Positions 18,532 to 27,298 of a stretch of 62,720 nucleotides of DNA are shown in pieces; within the stretch, counting starts at the first letter, position 1, and each line of letters starts with the position of its first letter. Made by a program: the position numbers and the translations under genes. The notes beneath the pieces are model-generated. The model had not been told where the DNA came from. It saw only the letters and a list, made by a program, of their open reading frames with translations, and made no database searches. This DNA comes from Galactobacter valiniphilus (GTDB taxonomy: Bacteria; Actinomycetota; Actinomycetes; Actinomycetales; Micrococcaceae), in the NCBI RefSeq assembly GCF_003575975.1, contig NZ_QQXK01000021.1:1-62720 (forward strand), read 5' to 3'.

Positions 18532-19276
18532 GGCCCAACAACAGCCGCCCGTCGTGGTGGTGGACGACCTGCACGTCAAGTATCAGGTGTATGCCTCCGG
18601 CAAGTCCGCCGGAGATGCCGGCATCCGGGGTTTGCTCAAGCGGGGTGCGCGCGGCCTGCAGGAGGTGCACGCACTCAAAGGCGTGAGCTTCGTGGCCCAC
18701 AAGAACGAGTCGATCGGCATTATCGGGTCGAACGGTTCCGGCAAGTCCACCTTGCTACGCGCCATCACGGGCCTCACGCCGCCCTCCTCCGGCGCCGTCT
18801 ACGCCTCGAGCAGGCCCAACCTCTTGGGAGTCGGTGCCGCCCTCATCAACGATGTCTCCGGCAACGACAACATCACCTTGGGATGTCTGGCCCTGGGGTA
18901 CAGCCGCGACGAGATCGAGGAGCTGCGCCCCAAGATCATCGAGTTCTCCGAACTGCAGGAGTTCATCGACTTCCCCATGCGCACCTACTCCTCTGGCATG
19001 TCCGCACGCCTGAAGTTTGCGATTGCCGCCTCGAAGCAGCACGACATCCTGATCGTCGACGAAGCCCTGGCCGTGGGAGATGCCAAGTTCCGGGCCCGGT
19101 CCGAGGCGCGAATCCGGGAGATCCGCGAGAATGCGGGCACCGTGTTCCTGGTGTCCCACTCCATGAAGTCGATCCGCGACACGTGCAATCGCAGTATTTG
19201 GATCGAAAAGGGCGTGCTTCGCCTCGATGGCCCCACCGCCGACGTGGTGAAGGCCTACGAGGCCTCCCGCAAGTAG
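18515..19276 (+). CDS. tagH: Teichoic acid ABC exporter ATPase, TagH-like
   Basis: The 253-residue ATPase partner of TagG has Walker A GSNGSGKST, the signature YSSGMSARLKFA and Walker B ILIVDEALAVGD with a conserved switch histidine (VSHSM). It lacks the long C-terminal extension of Bacillus TagH and the carbohydrate-binding domain of some Wzt proteins, so it is the minimal form. ATG at 18515 lies inside tagG (17-base overlap). Confidence 0.92.
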   Translation: MAASAEAQQQPPVVVVDDLHVKYQVYASGKSAGDAGIRGLLKRGARGLQEVHALKGVSFVAHKNESIGIIGSNGSGKSTLLRAITGLTPPSSGAVYASSRPNLLGVGAALINDVSGNDNITLGCLALGYSRDEIEELRPKIIEFSELQEFIDFPMRTYSSGMSARLKFAIAASKQHDILIVDEALAVGDAKFRARSEARIREIRENAGTVFLVSHSMKSIRDTCNRSIWIEKGVLRLDGPTADVVKAYEASRK

Positions 19277-19325
19277 CACTGCTACTGCCTCGGCCAGCCT
19301 GACGCTGAGCCGGGGCGGCGCCACT

Positions 19326-19331
19326 TAGACT
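19326..19331 (+). promoter_or_regulatory. -10 element before tagD
   Basis: TAGACT lies 37 bases before the tagD start within the 92-base gap after tagH. It suggests that tagD and the following glycosyltransferase genes can be transcribed separately from the exporter. Confidence 0.45.
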
Positions 19332-19368
19332 GACACCCAGATTTCGACTTCCGTTCAAGGAGTGCATT

Positions 19369-19830
19369 GTGCCCAGGACAGTCATCACTTATGGCACCTT
19401 CGACCTTTTCCACATCGGGCATCTCAACATCCTGAAGCGGCTCAAGGAGAAGGGCGACCGGCTCATCGTGGCGGTCTCCACGGACGAGTTCAACGCCATC
19501 AAGGGCAAGAAGCCGATTGTTCCGTTCGAGCAGCGCATCGAGATCGTCCGCGCCATCAAGTACGTGGACCTGGCAATCCCGGAGGAGAACTGGGAGCAGA
19601 AGCGCACCGACGTCGACAAGTACGACGTCGACGTGTTCGGAATCGGTGAGGACTGGAAGGGTAAGTTCGACGACCTCGAGGACAAGGTTGAGGTCTTCTA
19701 CCTGCCTCGCACGGACGGCATCTCGACGACGGAGCTCAAGCGCGTGCTCTCCAACTTCGACGAGCAGAAGGTCGAGGCGCTCAAGGGCACGCTGGATACG
19801 CTGAGCCAGATAGTCAAGGAGCTGAGCTAG
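19369..19830 (+). CDS. tagD: Glycerol-3-phosphate cytidylyltransferase
   Basis: TagD makes CDP-glycerol from CTP and glycerol 3-phosphate, the activated unit of poly(glycerol phosphate) teichoic acid. The 153-residue protein has HIGH at 15-18 (FHIGHLN) and the RTDGISTTELK motif near residue 121. It is about 20 residues longer than Bacillus TagD (129), because of a helical C-terminal extension. GTG at 19369 has CAAGGAG upstream. The next three phosphotransferase-type genes are its likely consumers. Confidence 0.95.
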   Translation: MPRTVITYGTFDLFHIGHLNILKRLKEKGDRLIVAVSTDEFNAIKGKKPIVPFEQRIEIVRAIKYVDLAIPEENWEQKRTDVDKYDVDVFGIGEDWKGKFDDLEDKVEVFYLPRTDGISTTELKRVLSNFDEQKVEALKGTLDTLSQIVKELS

Positions 19831-19833
19831 CAG

Positions 19834-22641
19834 GTGCCTTCCACCACTTCTGAGGTGCAACAACCAGACGTTTCCGTGGTCATCGTTGGCTACAACGATG
19901 CCGTGCATCTTCCCGTCGCCGTGGCTTCTGCGCAGGCCCAAACCCTTCGCAACATCGAGATCCTCATCGTCGATGACTGCTCGACCGACGACACCATTGC
20001 GGTCGCCGAGGCGCTGGCTAAGGACGACCCGCGGATTCGCGTTCTGTCGACGCCGGTGAATTCGGGCGGGCCGGGTGGGCCGCGCAACGTTGGACTCACC
20101 GAGGCGAGCGGACGATTCATCACGCTCCTGGATAGTGACGATGTGCTGGAGCGGCACGCTTGCCTGAACCTGCTCCGCGAGGCTGAGCGCACCGGCGTGG
20201 ATGTCGTCCTCGCACGAACCAAGCGCTATGTGGTCGCCGACGACAAGTACACGGGGTGGCACGCACGGCTGTACACGGAGCCGCGGGTGCTCGCCGGGAT
20301 CGAGGAAGAACCCGACCTGGCCATCGACACCATCGCTGTTGCCAAGCTGTACTCGCGCGAGTTCCTGCAGCGCGAACAATTGCGCTTCCCCGAGGGTTTG
20401 CACTACGAGGATCTGGTGTTTAGCGCCCAGATGCTCAGCGCCGCTCGATCCCTCGCCGTGATCCCCGAGACGGCCTACATCTGGAAGATCTACCCCACCG
20501 AGGTGCGGCAGTCGATCACGAATCAGCGCGATTCGATTCGAAACCTTGAGCATCGCCTGACGGCCCTCGATCGGGTATTCGAGGTGCTCGATCAGGAGAA
20601 GACCCCGGGACTGTATGCGCGCCTGCAGCTGAAGGCCGTTCGTCACGACGCTCGTCTGTATCTCTCCGACGTCGCCGCGGCGGGTCCCGGCGAGTTCTCG
20701 AGCGACACGATGGCTTTGCTCGCCGCGCTGTACTCAGGGCTCCCTCAGGAGACGTACTCCACCCTTGAGCCCGCCGAACGGTTCTCCGTGGCGGCAGCCA
20801 TCGCCGGCCGAGCCGACCTGGTTGCGCAGGCCTTCCGGATGCACCGCGGTGAGGTCGACTACGAGGGTGGGCTGACCATCACGGACGGCGTGGGTCACTG
20901 GAACGCTGAGGCCTTCGCGGACGCCGACCCATTGGCGAAGGAGCTCACGAGTTTCGATCCCCGCTTCTTCAGCGGGGTGGCGTGGTTTGGGCTGCGCCTC
21001 GAGCACACCTTGTTCTCGCTCAAGAAGCGCAAGGGTGGCTGGCGTTTCGAAGGATCGACCTACGCTCCCTTCGGTCAGCTCGACCGCGACGATCTGGTGT
21101 GGACCGCCCGCTTATACGAGCGCGTCGGGGCCCAGCGAGCCACGTTGACCGCGGTGGAGACCGAAGTGCGTGGCGACGGGACCATTGACTGGTCGTTCAC
21201 GTTGCCGCTCCCGCACCAGCTCGATTTGGAGCTGTTGCCCCGTCTCACTTTGCGCATGGACATCACCGACGGCGCGGCCACGCTCACGCATGGCATCGCC
21301 ACCCAGCGCCGACCCAAGTCGGCCAAGCTGCAAGTGGGCGCGTCAGACCGGCTGGACGCCTACTACGGTGTCCGCTACGAGCCGTACAAGACCGTGGCAA
21401 ACACCATCGCGTTCCGGCCGAGCGCCGTCGCTGGGAAGCGCGAGCTCTTGCGCCGCGCCGTGAAGCCCGCGGCCCGACTGGTCTCGGAGCGTCGTCGGAA
21501 GATGTACTCCACCCGGGCCGCGCTGGGTGCCGCAGCTTTCGACGCTGCCTACGCCAAGCTGCGCAAGGCGCCGATCGATCAGCAGCTGGTGCTCGTCGAA
21601 TCGCACCTGGGCAAGAGCCGATGGGACTCCCCGCGTGATCTCGCGGATGCCTTGCAGCTTGCTCGCCCCGACTTGCGGATCGTGTGGTCCGGTGATGCTC
21701 AGGCCCCGTGGGCGGAAGGTCGCCCCGATGTGGTTCGCCGTCACACTCTCGAGTATGCGCGTGCCCTGGCCACGGCCGCGTACATCATCGATAACCAATC
21801 GCTTCCCGAATACTTCGTCAAGCGCGACGAGCAGGTGTACGTGCAGACCTGGCACGGCATCCCGTTGAAGAAGATGGGGGCGGATAAGTCGGACGCCGCC
21901 GTCGATCGCTCGGTGGTGGAGGAGCTCTTCGCCAGGAGCTCGGCCTGGGACTACCTGACGATCCCGTCCGAATTCTTCAAGAAGACGTTCGTCCCGGCGT
22001 TTGGGGCGGAGGGCGTGGCGCAACTCCCGCTCGGCTCTCCCCGCAACGACCGCCTCGCCAACGGAACCCTGACGCAGGCAGAGGCGAAGGCCCGCCTCGG
22101 GTTGGATCCCCAGCGCCCGACCGTCCTCTACGCTCCCACGTTCCGTGAGGGCGCCCGTGGCGCCGTTCCGCTGCGACTCGATCTGCTCAAGTGGGTCGAG
22201 GACCTTGGCGATGAGGTGCAGCTGCTGGTGCGCCCGCACTACCTCAACCGCATGAGTGTGCCCGCACGTTTGAGGCACCAGGTGATTGATGTCTCGCGGG
22301 TGATCGACACCGCCCTAGTCATGGCGGCGGCAGACGTTCTGGTGACCGATTATTCGAGCATCATGTTCGACTACCTGTGCCTGGATCGTCCCGTGGTGCT
22401 CTACACCTACGACCTCGAGGACTACATGTTCTCGGCGCGGGGCACGTACTTCGATCTGCGCGAGGACGCCCCGGGCGAGCTGGTCTTCGACCAGGAGGCC
22501 CTGCAGGCCGCCGTGGTGGAGAACCTGCGCGCCGACGCGGCCGCCGGGTGTCGTCACGCCTTTAGGGATCGATTTGCAGGCCGAGAACCCGGCAACGCTG
22601 CCGCCGCCTCGGTCGAAATGGTGTGGGGAGCGAAGAAGTGA
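19834..22641 (+). CDS. GT2 glycosyltransferase fused to TagF-type glycerophosphotransferase
   Basis: This is a 935-residue protein with two enzymatic parts. Residues about 10-330 are a GT-A family 2 domain (VSVVIVGYNDAVHL, NSGGPGGPRNVGL, DSDD at 100-103). Residues about 330-560 form a linker module. Residues about 575-930 are a CDP-glycerol glycerophosphotransferase: WHGIPLKKMG with H674, RPHY with H802, and VTDYSSIMFDY at 837-847. The two histidines match the catalytic residues known in TagF. It probably polymerises glycerol phosphate and adds a sugar to the same polymer. The start is GTG at 19834, directly after tagD. The next gene starts at its stop (GTGA). Confidence 0.88.
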   Translation: MPSTTSEVQQPDVSVVIVGYNDAVHLPVAVASAQAQTLRNIEILIVDDCSTDDTIAVAEALAKDDPRIRVLSTPVNSGGPGGPRNVGLTEASGRFITLLDSDDVLERHACLNLLREAERTGVDVVLARTKRYVVADDKYTGWHARLYTEPRVLAGIEEEPDLAIDTIAVAKLYSREFLQREQLRFPEGLHYEDLVFSAQMLSAARSLAVIPETAYIWKIYPTEVRQSITNQRDSIRNLEHRLTALDRVFEVLDQEKTPGLYARLQLKAVRHDARLYLSDVAAAGPGEFSSDTMALLAALYSGLPQETYSTLEPAERFSVAAAIAGRADLVAQAFRMHRGEVDYEGGLTITDGVGHWNAEAFADADPLAKELTSFDPRFFSGVAWFGLRLEHTLFSLKKRKGGWRFEGSTYAPFGQLDRDDLVWTARLYERVGAQRATLTAVETEVRGDGTIDWSFTLPLPHQLDLELLPRLTLRMDITDGAATLTHGIATQRRPKSAKLQVGASDRLDAYYGVRYEPYKTVANTIAFRPSAVAGKRELLRRAVKPAARLVSERRRKMYSTRAALGAAAFDAAYAKLRKAPIDQQLVLVESHLGKSRWDSPRDLADALQLARPDLRIVWSGDAQAPWAEGRPDVVRRHTLEYARALATAAYIIDNQSLPEYFVKRDEQVYVQTWHGIPLKKMGADKSDAAVDRSVVEELFARSSAWDYLTIPSEFFKKTFVPAFGAEGVAQLPLGSPRNDRLANGTLTQAEAKARLGLDPQRPTVLYAPTFREGARGAVPLRLDLLKWVEDLGDEVQLLVRPHYLNRMSVPARLRHQVIDVSRVIDTALVMAAADVLVTDYSSIMFDYLCLDRPVVLYTYDLEDYMFSARGTYFDLREDAPGELVFDQEALQAAVVENLRADAAAGCRHAFRDRFAGREPGNAAAASVEMVWGAKK

Positions 22642-23804
22642 AGAATCGTTTCAAGCGCATTGTCGTGATGGGCAACGACGTGGACCGACTGGGCGGCGTT
22701 GGCCGGTTCATGAATTCGCTGGCCGTCGGCTTTGACGCTCGTGGCTACGAGGTGGAACTGCTGGGCGTCTCACCGGCCCCGGAGGGTCACCTCGCCGCTT
22801 ACTCGCGTCCGGCGCACATCCCGTCACAGACGTTGATGCCGGAGCCGCCTCCGGCCGACTGGACGCTGAAGACCGACGAGGATCGCAAGGATAGTGCGCG
22901 GGTCAAGCGGCACGCCCATCGCATGAAGCTTCGGCAGATTGCCGTGGACAAGCTTAAGGTGCTCTTGCCGCAGTGGGGCCCGGACACGGTCATCGTGTGC
23001 ACTCAGGTGTACGGCATGGAGCACATGCTCGAGGCCGGCTACGACGCAACGGACTTCAACCTCCCTCGCATCGTGGGGCAGTATCACGGTTCGTATCGCG
23101 AGGCCGTTCACACGAATGACCTGCGCCGTGTCCTCACGGCTTATGACGACGTCGACCGATTCATCTGCTTGTCCGCTCCGGACGCCGCTGACTTCCAGCG
23201 GGCTGGCCTGAACAACACCGGCTGGCTGCCGAACCCCGTTCCGAGGCTCGAGGCGGGGGAGACTGAGCGTCGCAACGTCTTCGCGTCGCTCGGTCGCTAC
23301 GAGCCCATCAAGTCGCTCGATCACTTTTTGCGGGCATGGGCCGTGATTGCTGATCGGCTTCCCGACTGGTCGGTGGAGCTGTATGGCGAAGGCGCCGAGC
23401 GTGAGAACCTCACGGCGCTGATCTCGGAGCGCGCGATTCCGCGGGCCCAGCTCATGGGGATGACCGACGACGTGGCTACGGTGCTGGCCTCCGCCAAGGT
23501 GCACGTCATGTCATCCCAAAATGAGGGCCTGCCTCTGGCGATCGTTGAAGCGGGGCACGCTGGCACGCCCACCGTCAGTTACTTCTCAGCGCCGGGCGTG
23601 GCGCATCTCATCGAGGATGGACACGACGGCTTCGTCGTGCGCCTCAACGATGTCGAGCAGCTCGCTGAACGCATGCTGACGATCGCGAGCGACGACGCCT
23701 TGCTGACGAGCATGTCCGGCAAGGCACGCGTCGCCGCCGAGCGTTTTCTGCCCGAGCGAGTGCTCGAGCAGTGGGAAGAGTTGCTCCTGGAGATGTCTCG
23801 GTGA
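22638..23804 (+). CDS. GT4 family glycosyltransferase
   Basis: This 388-residue GT-B fold enzyme of family 4 has an N-terminal Rossmann domain with the acceptor loop RLGGVGRFMNSL and a C-terminal nucleotide-sugar domain (GRYEPIKSLDHFLRAW, and EGLPLAIVEA, which holds the E-x7-E motif). By location it adds a sugar to the teichoic acid chain or linkage unit, comparable in role to TarM. The substrate is not shown. I chose GTG at 22638 because it forms a GTGA overlap with the previous stop and has GGGGAG upstream. The in-frame GTG at 22623 is less likely. Confidence 0.85.
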   Translation: MKNRFKRIVVMGNDVDRLGGVGRFMNSLAVGFDARGYEVELLGVSPAPEGHLAAYSRPAHIPSQTLMPEPPPADWTLKTDEDRKDSARVKRHAHRMKLRQIAVDKLKVLLPQWGPDTVIVCTQVYGMEHMLEAGYDATDFNLPRIVGQYHGSYREAVHTNDLRRVLTAYDDVDRFICLSAPDAADFQRAGLNNTGWLPNPVPRLEAGETERRNVFASLGRYEPIKSLDHFLRAWAVIADRLPDWSVELYGEGAERENLTALISERAIPRAQLMGMTDDVATVLASAKVHVMSSQNEGLPLAIVEAGHAGTPTVSYFSAPGVAHLIEDGHDGFVVRLNDVEQLAERMLTIASDDALLTSMSGKARVAAERFLPERVLEQWEELLLEMSR

Positions 23805-25042
23805 ATCTTGGTTCCGCTGTGGTGCGCCTGCGCGGACTGAGCGGGAACGTGGCCAAGCGCGGCGGGGAGGCCATCCAACGGCTCCTCGCCGCGCCCGCCG
23901 CGCGGCGTCTGGCCGGCACCCGCGCCGGCGTGTGCTTCGTGGTGTCCGGCGGTCCCGAACAGCTCTACCAGGCGCGCCAATGGCTCTGGAGTCTGGAGCG
24001 CTTGGCGGAAGCCACCGCGATCGACCTTGGAGGGGTCCAGCTGCTCGCCCGGCACCCCGTAGTGGCCCGCTCGCTCGCCAACGAGACGACCCTTCCCGTG
24101 GTGTACGCGAAGACGACCCGAGCGGTCGCCAACGTGCTGGGCGAGGGCACGCTCGTGGCGCTGTACCCGAACCAAGCCACGTTGAACTTTCAGGCGCTCG
24201 CGGCGCGCCGCCCCGCCCACGTGCATCTGAGCCATGGAGAGTCCGAAAAGGTCTCCATGATCTCGAACCAGCTCAAGGCGTACGACGAGGTCTTCACGGC
24301 CGGCCAAGCGGCTCGGGAAAGGCTCTCCCGGCACCTGATTGGCTTCGACCAGGGGCACTGCCGCGACGTGGGCCGCCCCCAGCTCGATGAGCCGCGGGTT
24401 CCGCCGCACGAGCTTGCTCCCACCACCTCACGGACGGTGTTGTACGCCCCCACCTGGGAGGGCGACTCGCCGTCAATGGCGTACTCGTCGTTGGCTCCGG
24501 CCGGCATCAACATCGTTGATCAATTGCTCGCTGCAGGCCGCCGCGTCATCTACCGCCCCCACCCGCAGACGGGCACCCGAGACCGTGCGACGTCGTTGGC
24601 AGATGCCGCCATTGTGCGGCGACTGCGGGAGGCCGGACCGGAACACCTGGTGGATCGTGGGCCCGAACTGGGATGGCAATGGGACGCCGCTGACGAGTGC
24701 GTCCTTGACCTTTCCGCCATGGCCTATGACGCATTGACGACGGACAAGCCGCTCGTGGTCTACCGCCCCGGAAGGCAGGCGGGCGTGGAGGCCGGGGGGC
24801 TGCTCGACCATGTCACGACGCTCTCGGGCAACGCGGCTGGCGTCGTGCGCGAGGCGCTTGTGGAGGCCTCCGGGCCGGAACGTCGGGCGGCAACGGCCAA
24901 GCTGGCCCGTTACCACTTTGGGGCGGCGGATCACGGTTCGTCGATCGTGCGCTTCATCGACGCTACCCGCGCCGTGGCGACGGAACGCTCGGCCGCTCTC
25001 TTGGCTCAGGCCGCCGCGCGGCGCACGGGCGAAGAGAACTAG
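23801..25042 (+). CDS. CDP-glycerol glycerophosphotransferase-like protein 1
   Basis: This 413-residue GT-B protein is related to the TagB/TagF family. The two family histidines are present as SHGESEK (H145) and YRPHP (H254). The usual TD-x-SS acidic/serine motif is degraded to LDLSAM (302-306), unlike its neighbour and the TagF fusion. It could be a primase-type enzyme with altered specificity or a partner of the next protein. GTG at 23801 overlaps the previous stop (GTGA). It is a paralogue of the gene at 25092. Confidence 0.82.
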   Translation: MNLGSAVVRLRGLSGNVAKRGGEAIQRLLAAPAARRLAGTRAGVCFVVSGGPEQLYQARQWLWSLERLAEATAIDLGGVQLLARHPVVARSLANETTLPVVYAKTTRAVANVLGEGTLVALYPNQATLNFQALAARRPAHVHLSHGESEKVSMISNQLKAYDEVFTAGQAARERLSRHLIGFDQGHCRDVGRPQLDEPRVPPHELAPTTSRTVLYAPTWEGDSPSMAYSSLAPAGINIVDQLLAAGRRVIYRPHPQTGTRDRATSLADAAIVRRLREAGPEHLVDRGPELGWQWDAADECVLDLSAMAYDALTTDKPLVVYRPGRQAGVEAGGLLDHVTTLSGNAAGVVREALVEASGPERRAATAKLARYHFGAADHGSSIVRFIDATRAVATERSAALLAQAAARRTGEEN

Positions 25043-25091
25043 AGTGAAGTGCCGGTCGCAGTGTGCGATCGGCGAATGGGAGAGGAAACGC

Positions 25092-26369
25092 ATGGCCGTC
25101 CGAGATCTGGTCAACGATGCGCTGAAGTCGCAGACCTGGAAACGCACGAGTGCCTGGGTGCGTGGCACCACGGGGCGCGGCCCCGCGGCCGGTCACGAGA
25201 TTGACGGCGTGTTCGTTCCCGCGGAGATCGTTGTCTACTTCGGTGACGACGCCGAGAAGATCTATCAGGTGCAGCAGTGGTTGCCGGTGCTGGAGCGGCT
25301 CAACGAGCACCGTCCAGTGGTGCTTGTCTTCCGCAAGCTGTCGGCTCTGCGCGCCGTGAAGGGCCACACCAAGCTGCCGCGAGTCTTCGTGCGTCGCTTC
25401 GAGGACCTCATGACCCTGTATTCGGAGAACCGCTACAAGCTGGCGTTGTACGTGAACAACGGCGTGCAGAACTTCCAGTCGTTCAACGAGGCCCACACCG
25501 TTCACGTGCACGTCAATCACGGCGAGTCGGACAAGATCTCGATGGTGGCGAATCAGGTGAAGGCCTATGACCGCGTTTTCGTGGCGGGCCCGGCCGCAAT
25601 CTCGCGCCACGAACGCGTGCTCTACGACTTCGACATGAACCACCTGGAGGTGGTGGGCAGGCCGCAGTTGGACATCGATTTTCCCGCCGAGCTCTCCGCT
25701 GTGCAGGGCTTGCGCACCGTGATGTATGCGCCCACGTGGGAGGGCGAGAACGAGGCGAACAACTACACCTCGGTGGACGTCTACGGTGCCAAGATCGTGC
25801 GCGCATTGCTCAAGGTGAAGGACGTCCGTGTGGTGTACAAGCCGCACCCGCGCATCACCGATTCGGAGGATCCGAAGCTGCGCGCTGGACACAAGGCCAT
25901 CATCGAGGCGCTCCGCGAGGACACCGAGGCGACGGGGCGCAAGCACGTCGTCAGCCTGACCGGCAACATCTTGGCCATGTTCGAGGCCGTGGACGCCATG
26001 ATCACGGACGTTTCCTCGGTCGGCCTCGATTTCCTTTATTCGCATCCGGAGAAGCCCATTGTGCTCACGGATCGACGCAGCGATCGGGCCAAGCTGACGG
26101 AGGAGGCCCCGATTTCTCAGGGCTGCGCGGTGATTGACGCCTCGAGTATTGGCCGACTGTCGGAGCAATTGCGGCAGGCAGTTCGCGAGGATAGCTTCGC
26201 CGAGGAGCGTCGGCGCATCCGTGCCTTCTACTTTGGCGATGTGGCGCGTGGAGACTCCACCGAGCTGTTCGTGTCCGCGATCGACCGACTGATCGACGAC
26301 CGTGCCGAGGCCATCGCGGTTCGGCGCGCGCTGCTCGGCAAGGACAGCCCGTCGGTCGTCGGCGAGTGA
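25092..26369 (+). CDS. CDP-glycerol glycerophosphotransferase-like protein 2
   Basis: This 425-residue paralogue of the preceding protein keeps the full set of TagB/TagF motifs: NHGESDK (H143), YKPHPRIT (H252) and MITDVSSVGLDF (TD-x-SS at 305-309). It probably transfers glycerol phosphate from CDP-glycerol, as primer or polymerase. ATG at 25092 has GAGAGGAAAC upstream. It is the last gene of the WTA locus, followed by 112 bases holding the yceD promoter. Confidence 0.85.
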   Translation: MAVRDLVNDALKSQTWKRTSAWVRGTTGRGPAAGHEIDGVFVPAEIVVYFGDDAEKIYQVQQWLPVLERLNEHRPVVLVFRKLSALRAVKGHTKLPRVFVRRFEDLMTLYSENRYKLALYVNNGVQNFQSFNEAHTVHVHVNHGESDKISMVANQVKAYDRVFVAGPAAISRHERVLYDFDMNHLEVVGRPQLDIDFPAELSAVQGLRTVMYAPTWEGENEANNYTSVDVYGAKIVRALLKVKDVRVVYKPHPRITDSEDPKLRAGHKAIIEALREDTEATGRKHVVSLTGNILAMFEAVDAMITDVSSVGLDFLYSHPEKPIVLTDRRSDRAKLTEEAPISQGCAVIDASSIGRLSEQLRQAVREDSFAEERRRIRAFYFGDVARGDSTELFVSAIDRLIDDRAEAIAVRRALLGKDSPSVVGE

Positions 26370-26404
26370 CGGTGGCCACAAGCCGCCACGCCCGCGGCGT
26401 GAGT

Positions 26405-26434
26405 TTGGCCCCGCGCCCACCGTCGCGATAGACT
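26405..26434 (+). promoter_or_regulatory. Promoter of yceD-rpmF-rnc-mutM
   Basis: TTGGCC (26405-26410), an 18-base spacer and TAGACT (26429-26434) lie 47 bases before the yceD ATG. It marks the restart of the housekeeping operon after the WTA insertion. Confidence 0.6.
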
Positions 26435-26481
26435 GATGTGTCGGTTTGTGTTGTCCCGTAACTGAAGGAGCCTGAGAGAAG

Positions 26482-27084
26482 ATGGCAGAGAAAGCGCGTA
26501 AGTCTGCGCTCGATCGGTCCTCCGCTTGGGTCTTCGACGTGCGTGACCTGGCCCATGCGGCCGGAATCATGCGCGAGGAAACGGGCGATCTGCCGGCGCC
26601 GGCTGAACTCGGCGTCGCACTGATCGGGGTTCAGGAAGGCTCGAACGTTGAGCTGGACCTGAGGCTTGAGGCCGTGCACGAGGGGGTCTTGGTGACCGGC
26701 ACCACCACCGTCCATGTGACGGGGGAGTGCGGGCGTTGCCTGGACCCGATCGCGTACGACCTGGAGACCGACCTGCAAGAACTCTTCTACCTCGCGGAGA
26801 ATGTTCCCGAGGCGGAGGAAGACGTCGAGCAGTACGTCGTGGTCGACGACCTGATCGACCTGGAGCCCTTGCTCCGGGACGCGGTCGTCACCGCCCTGCC
26901 GTTCCAACCGGTTTGCCGGGAGAGCTGCGAGGGTCTGTGCCCCCAATGTGGGGTGCGGTTGGACGAGAACCCTGGGCATCACCACGAAGTGGTGGACCCG
27001 CGCTGGGCGGCCCTGATGGGGCTGGCCGGTTCCTCTGCCGAGACGGCAGAGGGCACCAAGAGCAACGAGATGGAAGAGAGATAG
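26482..27084 (+). CDS. yceD: DUF177/YceD family protein
   Basis: This 200-residue member of the DUF177 family is nearly always encoded before rpmF and is thought to help in rRNA processing or ribosome assembly. Visible marks are CGRCLDP near residue 90 and the zinc-ribbon-like block CRESCEGLCPQCG near residues 147-159, followed by DPRWAAL. GGAGCCTGAGAG precedes the ATG. rpmF begins 2 bases after its stop. Confidence 0.92.
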   Translation: MAEKARKSALDRSSAWVFDVRDLAHAAGIMREETGDLPAPAELGVALIGVQEGSNVELDLRLEAVHEGVLVTGTTTVHVTGECGRCLDPIAYDLETDLQELFYLAENVPEAEEDVEQYVVVDDLIDLEPLLRDAVVTALPFQPVCRESCEGLCPQCGVRLDENPGHHHEVVDPRWAALMGLAGSSAETAEGTKSNEMEER

Positions 27085-27086
27085 CC

Positions 27087-27290
27087 GTGGCTGTTCCGAA
27101 GCGGAAGATGTCCCGTGCGAATACCCGCGCCCGCCGCGCCCAGTGGAAGGCTTCTGTGCCGACCCTGGTGAAGACCGTGGAGAACGGCCGCGTTACCTAC
27201 AGCCTGCCGCACCAGGCCAAGGTCGTCACGGATTCCAACGGCACCGAGCTGTTCCTTGAGTACAAGGGGCGCAAGGTCGCCGACGCCTGA
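27087..27290 (+). CDS. rpmF: 50S ribosomal protein bL32
   Basis: This is the 67-residue ribosomal protein bL32, starting MAVPKRKMSRANTRARRAQ at GTG 27087. The C-terminal half lacks the Cys pairs of zinc-binding bL32 forms, so it is the C-minus type. It is cotranscribed with yceD and rnc. Confidence 0.97.
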   Translation: MAVPKRKMSRANTRARRAQWKASVPTLVKTVENGRVTYSLPHQAKVVTDSNGTELFLEYKGRKVADA

Positions 27291-27298
27291 TCGCATTC

